Assembly (NCBI GenBank): GCA_025716855.1
Contig: JAIXMQ010000071.1
Coordinates: 1 to 64,000, forward strand
Reading direction: 5' to 3'
Origin: Pilaira anomala
Lineage: Eukaryota > Mucoromycota > Mucoromycetes > Mucorales > Mucoraceae
Length of the DNA stretch: 64,000 nt
The notes under the pieces were generated by a model, which did not search any database, was not told the DNA's origin, and saw only the letters and a list, made by a program, of their open reading frames with translations. Positions within the stretch are counted from its first letter, which is position 1. Every line of letters begins with the position of its first letter. Position numbers and translations under genes: made by a program. Positions 55,705 to 64,000 of the stretch are shown here, one piece after another.

Positions 55705-58700
55705 ATGCAAGAAGACTCGCGCACTGACCTTGTCTCTCTTTTCAATGTTGGAGGTTCACCACCAACGGAAGAAAATATATCGAATTTACTATCGAATCGA
55801 TATAAACGCAACTTACCTTATACACAATTAGGTTATTCCAACTTGATTGTCATTAACCCATATCAACCACTTGAATCATCAAATGATGCTACACTTCAAA
55901 ATTATGCTCAAATTGGATATAAAGATCTCTCTGGACAATCTCAACCATTACAACCTCATATTTATGAATTAGCAACTAGAGTTTATTTTCATATGAGAAG
56001 AACTGGAGAAGATCAAAGTATTATTTTAAGGTATAAAATAGTAATAATAATAATAATAATAATATTAAATTTTTTCTAAACTCATCCCTTATTTTTAATA
56101 GTGGTATTACGGGATCCGGAAAGAGTACTTCTCGTAAACATTTCTTAAATGAACTCTTATATCTTTCTACACACAATAAAAGAGAAACAAAACTTACATC
56201 TCAAATTCAAAATGCTCAAGTCATTATTGAAGCATTTGGTCATGCTCGTACTTCTCAAACTGCATCTGCATCTAAATTTGGTTTATTTCAAGAAATTCAA
56301 TTTAATGAACGCGGTCGTATCCTAGGTACAAAAACAATGGCCTATCAATTTGATAAATCAAGAGTTACCCATGTACCTCAAAATGAGCGTACATATCATG
56401 TGTTCTATTCCTTATTGGCTGGTACTTCTATTAATGAAAAAACTGCTCTCCATATCAACTTTAAACCAGAATACTTTCATTATTTAAATCAATCCGCTTG
56501 TATCACCACCCCTACTTGGAACGATGAAATTCAATTTGCTGATCTCAAGAGTGCTCTCAAGACATGTGGATTTAAAGCTAAAAATGTAACTCAAATCTTT
56601 CAATTATTAGCTGCTATTCTTCATCTTGGTAATTTACAATTCATGGAAGGTGTAGAAACTTTAGCTCAAGAGGCTTGTGTTGTCAAGAATACGGATATTT
56701 TAGATATTGTTGCTATCATGTTGGGTGTATCTCCTACTAAACTTGAAACTTGTTTAACTTATAAACTGAAATTGATTGGAAAAGAAGTCTGTACTATCTT
56801 TTTAAATCCTCAAGCGGCTTCTGAACAAAGAGATGATTTAGCAAGAGCTCTTTATAACGTATTGTTCTTATGGATCGTTGAATCTATTAATCGTAAAGTA
56901 TGTTATACGGGTACAGAAGAACCAGCAAATGTTGTAGGTATCATGGATCAATTCGGTTTTCAAAATTTCGCTATCAATGGCTTTGAAGAGTTTTGTATTA
57001 ATTTAGCCAATGAACGTATGCATTATTTTATGTACAATGAAAATTTCAGTAATGATCATGGTATTCATGCATTAATGGTACGTGACGGTATTCCATTACC
57101 AACCCTCAAGATGTCAGATCATAGTGCCTGTCTTGAACTCTTGGTCGGTAAAGATAAAATTCAAGATACACAACAACAAAAGAAAGAGAAATTATCAAAG
57201 TCATCCTTATTAGCACTTTCTGGTGTCACCGGATTAATGGATCGAGATACAGCACGACTTCAATCAGGAGCTACGGATGCAACCAATGCCAATTTCTTGG
57301 CTACTTTACAACGTCAATTTGCTAACCATAGTTCTTTATCACGTGGATCTCATACCTATTCATTTGGTATCAATCATTTCTCTGGTACAGTTCACTACTC
57401 GGTCGATAACTTTTTAGAAAAGAATTTAGATGACCTTTCACCCGATTTTGTAAACTTGTTGAGAGAAAGTAGTTCAAATACGTTTTTATCTGGTTTGTTT
57501 CAAGGTACTGAAATGGCTACTGAGTCACATCCAAAAGATGATCGTACCATCGTCAAGGCACAGTTGTCTCGTAAACCAACCCGTGCTCCTTCCATGCGTC
57601 GTAAAGGAACTAAACGTAGACCTAACAACAACAACACGAATCAAGATACTTCCATACCCTCAGATACCATCACCAAAGAAGAAATCGATATAAAACAACA
57701 AAAGAAAGCAGAAGAAGCTTACGAAAATATGGAACAAATGACCGTAGTCGATCAACTCTATTTAACTTTACGCGATATCACACTCTCCATGACAGACAGT
57801 AAAATTTATAACGTCATTCATATTCGACCCAATGATGCTCAAGTGCCTGAATTTGATCATAATCGGGTTCGATCTCAAATACGTGCCTTTTTATTACCAG
57901 ATCTCGTGGTCCGTCATCAATACGAGTACGCTAATTTCTATACTTTTGATGAATTCTCTACACATTATGCTTCCTTTATGCAATCCTTGAACTTGGGTAC
58001 GACCGCCTCCTCAAGACAAGAGATTCAACAAGCGTGTGAAATCATGCAGTGGTCTCCACAATCCGTTTTCGTCGGTCAGGAAATGGTCTGGTTAGATTTC
58101 CGTACCTGGAAACAATTAGAAGATGGATTACGTGCTGCTGAAAAAGAAGAAAGAGCACAGGCAAAAGGTTTGGTCGCTGGTGATTCCGGTATCCGATCCG
58201 TAGGTGCAACTCAACAACTGCCTTTATCTGATCATGAAACGTACGATCCTCAAGGTCAACAAATGATGGAACATTATGGTTATGATAATTCAAATCAACA
58301 GTACTTGCACCCTCCTGATCATAATTTTGATGATGGTGCAAGTTATGCCTATAGTGAAGATAAACGTGAAGCTGATGGTAGTCAATGGGGAGAAGAATCC
58401 GAATGGGGTGTAAACGTTATTTCAGAAGGGTAACAGAAAAAAAAAAAAAAAAAAAAATCTACCACCAAATTTTTTAACCTTTTTTTTTATATATATATAT
58501 ATATAGTTTCGGCCCGAATATGGATATGAGTAAAATGATTGAAGATGTTCAAGTACCACAAATTGAAAACATTGAAGAAGTTCCAATCACACAAGTACGT
58601 CGATGGTGGGTTCGATTTGTGTGGCTCTGTACATTCTGGATCCCATCCTTCTGTCTTAGTATCTGCGGTAAGATGAAACGTGCCGATATCCAAATGGCAT

Positions 58701-61700
58701 GGCGAGAAAAAGTGACTTTATGTATGTTAATTGCTTTTTTCTCTGGTATCACCATGTTTGTCATTGTCGGACTTGGTGAAGTCCTCTGTCCCGGTACAAA
58801 AAACATGTACTCCCCAATTAACGTAGCCAATCATAACGTACAAGATGATAATTACATGAGTGCCTATGGTATCGTGTATGATGTCTCCAAATTCGCTAAA
58901 CAAAACCATGGTGTTGCCGGTAATAAAGCGTCTGAAGATGTCTTCACGCTCGGTGCTGGTCAAGATATCACGAATCGAATCTTGGTCCCTTTTGATGCCG
59001 CTTGTGAAGGTCTTTATAATCCAGAGACTTCGTTTCCTCTCACTACACGGAATTACACAGAAGGTCAACAGTATATTTTCGAGCATAATTCAGGTACTCC
59101 TGCTGGTGCCCAAGTGTCTGCTAAATTAGGTACTTCCAATTGGTACAACGAATATTTCTTACCACGTATGAAAGATTATCGTAAAGGTGTCCTTGTGCAT
59201 CGATTAGAAGACCTTGCTGCGGATGCTGAAAGTTGGGGAAGAAATGTGATTGCTATTAATAACAAAGTCTATGATTTAGATGATTACGTGAAATCCAGTG
59301 AATATTATACTTCTACAGCTGGTATGATTCCAGAGGATTTCATCAATATCCTTAATAAATACAAAGGAACTGATGCCACAAGAAATTGGGAACTCTATAA
59401 AGATTCCATGGACGCTCCTACCCAAGCCGCTCTCATGAATTGTTTAGATAATGCGTTTTATAAAGGTACTGTCGATCCGAGAGAAACCGCACTCTGTATG
59501 TTCACGAATTACATGTTATTGGCTGCAGCTTGTCTTATGTGTGTTGTGATCGGTATCAAGTTCTTGGCTGCCCTTCAGTTCGGTAGTACGCCTACACCAG
59601 AAGATCACGATAAATTTGTCATCTGTCAAGTCCCTTGTTATACCGAAGATGAAGATTCTTTAAAGAAGACGATTGATTCCTTAACTGTGATGAAGTACGA
59701 TGATAAACGTAAATTATTATTTATTATTGCTGATGGTATGGTCATGGGTAGTGGTAACGATCGTCCTACACCTCGTATTGTACTGGATATCTTGGGTTAT
59801 GATACCAAGAACGATCCTGAACCACTCATGTTTAAATCTGTCGGTGAAGGTGCTAAACAATTGAATTATGGTAAAGTCTATTCAGGTCTTTATGAATGTG
59901 AAGGACATGTTGTACCTTATATCGTTGTTGCTAAAGTCGGTAAGGCCTCTGAACGTGCTAAACCTGGTAATCGTGGTAAACGTGATTCTCAAATGATCTG
60001 TATGTCCTTCTTGAACCGAGTTCATTTTGATGGTGAAATGACGCCTATGGAATTAGAAATGTATCATCAAATTAAAAATGTGATTGGTGTGAACCCATCT
60101 TTCTATGAATATGTGCTCATGGTCGATTCCGATACAGAAGTTTTGCCTCATTCACTTAGTTACTTGATCTCTTCCATGTTACATGATGGTCGTATCATGG
60201 GTATCTGTGGTGAAACTGCTTTATCGAACGAAAATGAATCTTGGACTACCATGATTCAAGTGTACGAATACTTTATTTCTCATCATTTGGCTAAAGCTTT
60301 TGAATCCTTGTTTGGCTCCGTCACTTGTTTACCTGGTTGTTTCTGTATGTACCGTGTACGTACACCTGTCAAGAACGAACCTTTGATTATCTCTCCTCAT
60401 GTCGTTCACGCATACGCTGAAAACTTGGTAGATACACTTCATAAAAAGAATTTATTGTCGCTTGGTGAAGATCGTTATTTGACTACACTCATGATGAAAC
60501 ATTTCCCTCAATACAAGATGAAATTCACACCTTATGCCATGTGTCGCACTGTCGCACCTGATAAATGGCGAGTTTTGTTATCTCAACGTCGTCGTTGGAT
60601 TAATTCTACCATTCATAATTTATTTGAAGTGGTCTTGTTACCTGATTTATGTGGCTTTTGTTGTTTCTCTATGCGATTTGTTGTGTTGATTGATTTGATC
60701 GGTACCTTGACATTACCTGTCTCCTTTGGTTACTTGTGTTACTTGATTTATGTCATGGCTGCAAAAGCAGGTCCTTTCCCTACACTTGCTATGAGTATGT
60801 TGGCCGGTCTTTACGCTTTACAAATTTTGATCTTTATCTTGAAACGTCAATGGCAACATATTGGTTGGATGGTGTTCTATATTCTTGCACTTCCCATTTA
60901 CTCTTTGTTCTTACCTCTCTATTCTTTCTGGCATTTCGATGATTTCTCTTGGGGTAATACACGTGTGGTTGTTGGTGAAAGTCAACGTAAGATCATTGTG
61001 ACCGATGAAGAAAAGTTTGATGAAAAGATGATTCCTCTCAAGAAATGGAGTGTGTATGAACAAGAACTTTGGGAAATGGGGTCTCAAGGTACAAGAGATA
61101 CGGGTATGAGTGGAAATACTTATAATAGTTATGGTGGTAATGTACCTCCTGGATATGATAATCGTAGTCAATATAGCTCTCATTCAGGTGCAGATTTTGA
61201 TTATTATCGTGATAGTAAACGTGGTGAAAAGCCTCGTCCTCGTCCATCTTATATGGGTGGATCAACTGCAGGATCAGAATACGGTGGTAATAATATGGAT
61301 TATAATCGTAGTATGATGGGTACACCACCACCTATGATGATGCAACAACAACAACAACAAATGCGTCCCATGTCTTTTGCTAGTTCTGCTCATCCAGATT
61401 ATATGAGTCAAATTCAACCGATGATGATGGATCCAGCTTATGGTATGATGCAACAACAAGATAGCATGAATATGTATAATACAGGATCATCACATATGTC
61501 AAACTCATTTGATCATATGGGTGCACCTACACCTGCTTTCAGTAGTAGACCTCGTAACGCATCTTATGATCGTGGAAGTAACCTTTCTGCAACCAACTTA
61601 TTAGGTCAACAAAGTGAATACGATATACCTATGGGCAATGTCAGTCAAGTCTCTGTACCTCCCATGATCCCCGCTGGATTCCCTACTGATGATGAAATCC

Positions 61701-61921
61701 TTGTTGAAATTAAATCCATTTTAGCTACTGCTAATTTAATGAGTATTACAAAGAAACAAGGTAAAAAAAAATATATATGTTTATTACTCATTTTAGTTCA
61801 AATCTTAACTTTCTTTTTTATAGTTCGTGAACAACTTTCAGAGTTGTTCGGTTTTGACATGAATGTCAAGAAAGACTTTATCAATACCAGTATTGAATAT
61901 ATCCTTCAAGGACGTTTATAA
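55705..61921 (+). CDS. Myosin-motor chitin synthase (class V type)
   Basis: Four exons (55705-56030, 56102-58429, 58507-61760, 61824-61921) give exactly 2,001 residues. The N-terminal myosin-like motor spans about residues 1-780. Its P-loop reads GITGSGKST (about 110-118), switch I TASASKFG, switch II region MDQFGFQNF. A disordered linker follows. Next come membrane helices, a cytochrome b5-like domain (AYGIVYDVSKFAKQNHG, near 1000), and the chitin synthase domain with CQVPCYTEDEDSL, VDSDTEV, GEDRYLTT and the catalytic QRRRW (near 1578-1582). More membrane helices, a Gln/Met-rich tail and a final DEK_C domain close the protein. The enzyme adds GlcNAc to chitin at the plasma membrane; in this class the motor helps deliver or hold it at growth sites. 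The second intron removes a TAA directly after the motor linker, so motor and synthase are one gene. Confidence 0.92.
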
Positions 61922-62353
61922 TTATATTAGATTCATTTTTTTTTTATTTTCTCTTTTTATTTAAAATCACACACACACACACACACACACACATTTTTTT
62001 CTTCTTCTTTTCCCCTGCTAATACATATATACACACACACACACACACAATTTTTTTTTAAATTAAACAATACACACTTAAAAAAAAAAAGCATTCTCCG
62101 CTTAACTCTATTTAATTTTGTCCTGGTCTTAACCTTTTTTTTTTTTATAAAGTGACGTTTTTATCTGAATATAGTAAAGTATGTATGTAGCGTCCTTTTA
62201 ACCGGCGTTCATGCAAAACATGTCATTATCTAGGTATAACTTTTATAGGAACCAGGAAAATATAGATATTACAAAATATATACAGTAGTAGTTTATATAT
62301 AAAAAAAAAATATTAAAAAGGTAATATACATATATTAATTATAAAAGGAGTGG

Positions 62354-62393
<40 letters not shown>

Positions 62394-62406
62394 TAAGAAT
62401 AAATAT
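61922..62406. other. Intergenic region with microsatellites
   Basis: The 3' flanks of two converging genes. Two (AC)n tracts (about 61,968-61,994 and 62,031-62,049) and an (AAT)n tract (about 62,355-62,391). No gene. Confidence 0.7.
62355..62391. repeat. (AAT)n microsatellite
   Basis: About 12 consecutive AAT/ATA triplets just beyond the stop codon of the DUF1206 gene. Confidence 0.9.
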
Positions 62407-63708
62407 CTATACACGAGTATCATTTGCATTTGTTGTGTCATTTACATTTGGCGTAGTAGTAGTAGTGCCATTTACATTTGGCGTAGTAGTAGTAGTGTCA
62501 TTTGCATTTGCTGTAATAGAACCCGAGGAGGAACTGCCGCTGATACTGGCACTAGTAATACTACCAGGTTTCACTTCTTCATTATTAAATGCCGAGATAC
62601 GACTTGGAGGAGGTGTTGGAAAGTACTTATAATAAACATTCGATAAAGCAAATACAGCATAAATCACTAAACATACACCAAGTAAACCCATAAAGAATCT
62701 TCCACCGCCTGAAGTAGATAATTTACCTACAGCAGCAGCCACCATATTCTTATTGCCCGATTCATTTCGATTTGCCAAGGAATCCCAAAAGAATCCCGAC
62801 ATGGTTCCAAATAACATGGCACGACCTGCAAAGCCAATTCGACCGAGGGTATGTACCAAGAAAGCTTCCCATTTTCTTGCATCGGGCTCACTCGTCTTGA
62901 GATCACGAATAAAGTTACCAGTGATTGCATTAATAATCTGTGTAAAAAATGCAATTAAAAATGCAATAGCAATAATACCGACACCTGCTGAACCAAGCGT
63001 GGTCTTTGTCCAAGAGGCAGGAAATTCTTGACTGGAGGCTGCAAACTGTTGTTCTTCTGCAGTTTGAAAAAGCATTTGAAAGATATAGTAGGCATAGGCT
63101 GTGTATACACATCCACTGACAAAAGGTGAAAGTCTGTATCGAAAGAAATTCTTCTTTTTTCCAAATGATGCATCACTTCCTTGACCTGTAATTGCTTCCC
63201 ACATTCTAAAAAAATGAAGAAAAAAGTTAGTGATACAGTTATAGTTATTGTTCAAGTTTTTTTTTTTTTTTTTTTTTAACAAAAAAAAAAAAAGACTTTA
63301 CCTCCAGAAAATATACATACATAAACCTACTGCCATAACAACTAGAATAGATTTACCAACTTTTGGAATACCACCCAATAGCAAAAAAGCTCCTTGAGGT
63401 GATTCATTTCCTTCACTGCCGTTGGGTGTAGGTGCGCCTGATAAATTAGTTAAGGTCAATACACCGATACAGCCATACACAACTGCTTTGGCTGTAAATC
63501 CAAGTCTTCCAACCCATTTCAATAATGGCTTATATCGTTCTCGAACACCACCTTCATAAAATTTAAGGTCTCTTTCACTAACGGCTTCAATTGATAAATT
63601 TGATGATGGTACTGGTGAAATAACTTGTTCTTTATTGCTTAATCCATTTTCTTCATCTTCTACTATTTTCTTTTTTGGTCGTAATTTATTTTTTATACTA
63701 TTAAACAT
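62407..63708 (-). CDS. DUF1206 multi-pass membrane protein
   Basis: Two exons (63708 to about 63304, then about 63206 to 62407). After a polar basic N-terminus there are six hydrophobic segments arranged as repeated pairs. The paired motif GRLGFTAKAVVYGCIG and GRIGFAGRAMLFG, with a block GAFLLLGGIPKVGKSILVVMAVGLCMYIFWRMWEA, is characteristic of DUF1206, a family common in bacteria and scattered in eukaryotes. The function is unknown. A low-complexity Thr/Asn tail (NVNGTTTTTPNVNDTT) follows the last helix; with several N-x-T sites it may be glycosylated if exposed. The gene converges on the chitin synthase gene. Confidence 0.8.
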
Positions 63709-64000
63709 TTTATTTTATTATCAAGTAAAAAAGAGAGATAGAAAAAAAAAAAAAAGGAACCAAATATATTTTTATCTGATTGTTGAAAATTGAGGCCCTT
63801 TAAATAACCTTTTTTAATATTATTATTCCTTTAAAGGCCGTCATAATGACGTAGAGTCAAAGGCACAAGGAAAGAACCCTTTTTGTTCAGTGATTTGTTT
63901 TCTATTTCAACGAGTCATAATTATGGAAAATTATGCTTGTTTTAGGAAATAGATTTTTTATTCTTCTATTTCCATTCTTTTTAATTACAAATGGTATTTT
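63709..64000. other. Upstream region of the DUF1206 gene
   Basis: 292 bp of promoter-like sequence. It contains CGTCATAATGACGTAG (about 63,839-63,854), an imperfect palindrome with a TGACGT core that could bind a bZIP factor. The window ends within it. Confidence 0.4.

Noticed and set aside
58430..58432. TAA after ISEG as the stop of a separate myosin gene, with chitin synthase as a second gene
   Set aside because: GG|GTAACAG forms a donor and TATATAG|T a matching acceptor. The joined frame reads EGFGPNMDM and the total length closes exactly, as in known fused chitin synthases.

Overview
The window is AT-rich eukaryotic DNA. It is densely packed with protein genes on both strands, and the introns are short (about 50-100 bp) with GT..AG ends. 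The gene content and style point to a filamentous fungus, most likely an early-diverging one (Mucoromycota, probably Mucorales). The evidence is a myosin-motor chitin synthase with a DEK_C tail, a Rim15-type kinase, a Rax1-like protein, an Lcb1 subunit, long poly-T/CT tracts before start codons, and animal-like genes (TOP3B, CUL4, a probable Integrator subunit 10) that the best-known yeasts lack. I can assign no species. I reconstructed exons by joining reading frames across GT..AG junctions; several totals close exactly on a stop codon.

Layout: 1.7-2.9 kb Rax1-like (+); 3.2-4.7 kb UPF0658 Golgi membrane protein (-); 4.9-6.4 kb HP1/Swi6-like chromodomain protein (-); 7.4-8.4 kb DUF92/TMEM19 (+); 8.5-9.5 kb proteasome alpha (PSMA4/Pre9) (-); 9.7-11.9 kb Utp6 (-); 12.1-13.8 kb CorA/Mnr2-type Mg2+ transporter (-); 14.7-16.1 kb repeat-rich single-pass protein of unknown function (-); 16.3-17.9 kb tandem array with alternating long and short units; 18.1 kb tRNA-Phe; 19.1-22.1 kb CUL4 (+); 22.4-25.7 kb INTS10-like (+); 26.1-27.6 kb unknown low-complexity protein (+); 28.0-28.6 kb small mariner-type element; 29.6-32.0 kb WDR20/CreC-like (-); 32.1-39.7 kb Rim15-like kinase (-); 40.3-41.0 kb RanBP1/Yrb1 (+); 41.1-44.0 kb larger TIR element with a broken transposase and an unrelated cargo gene; 44.9-46.9 kb Kelch-BTB protein (+); 47.1-49.0 kb LCB1 (+); 49.1-49.7 kb nucleobindin/Ssp120-like (-); 49.8-53.3 kb TOP3B (-); 53.3-55.7 kb gene-poor with a decayed coding remnant; 55.7-61.9 kb myosin-chitin synthase (+); 62.4-63.7 kb DUF1206 membrane protein (-).

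Most genes are housekeeping and unrelated in function, as expected for a fungal chromosome arm. Loose themes are cell growth and wall (Rax1-like, chitin synthase), nutrient signalling (Rim15-like, WDR20/CreC-like), protein turnover (proteasome, CUL4), nuclear processes (HP1, Utp6, RanBP1, TOP3B, INTS10-like) and membranes and secretion (LCB1, UPF0658, nucleobindin-like, CorA).

The unusual material lies in four accessory patches: the repeat-rich gene plus tandem array plus tRNA (14-18 kb), the small mariner element (28 kb), the cargo-bearing TIR element and its flank (41-44.5 kb), and the decayed region at 53.6-54.1 kb. The strongest candidate for something undescribed is the 2.95-kb element at 41,061-44,007. 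It has 149-bp TIRs made of about six 21-23-bp sub-repeats, a transposase that lacks a catalytic Asp, and an intron-containing cargo gene whose D...ExS residues weakly resemble a PD-(D/E)XK nuclease-like fold.
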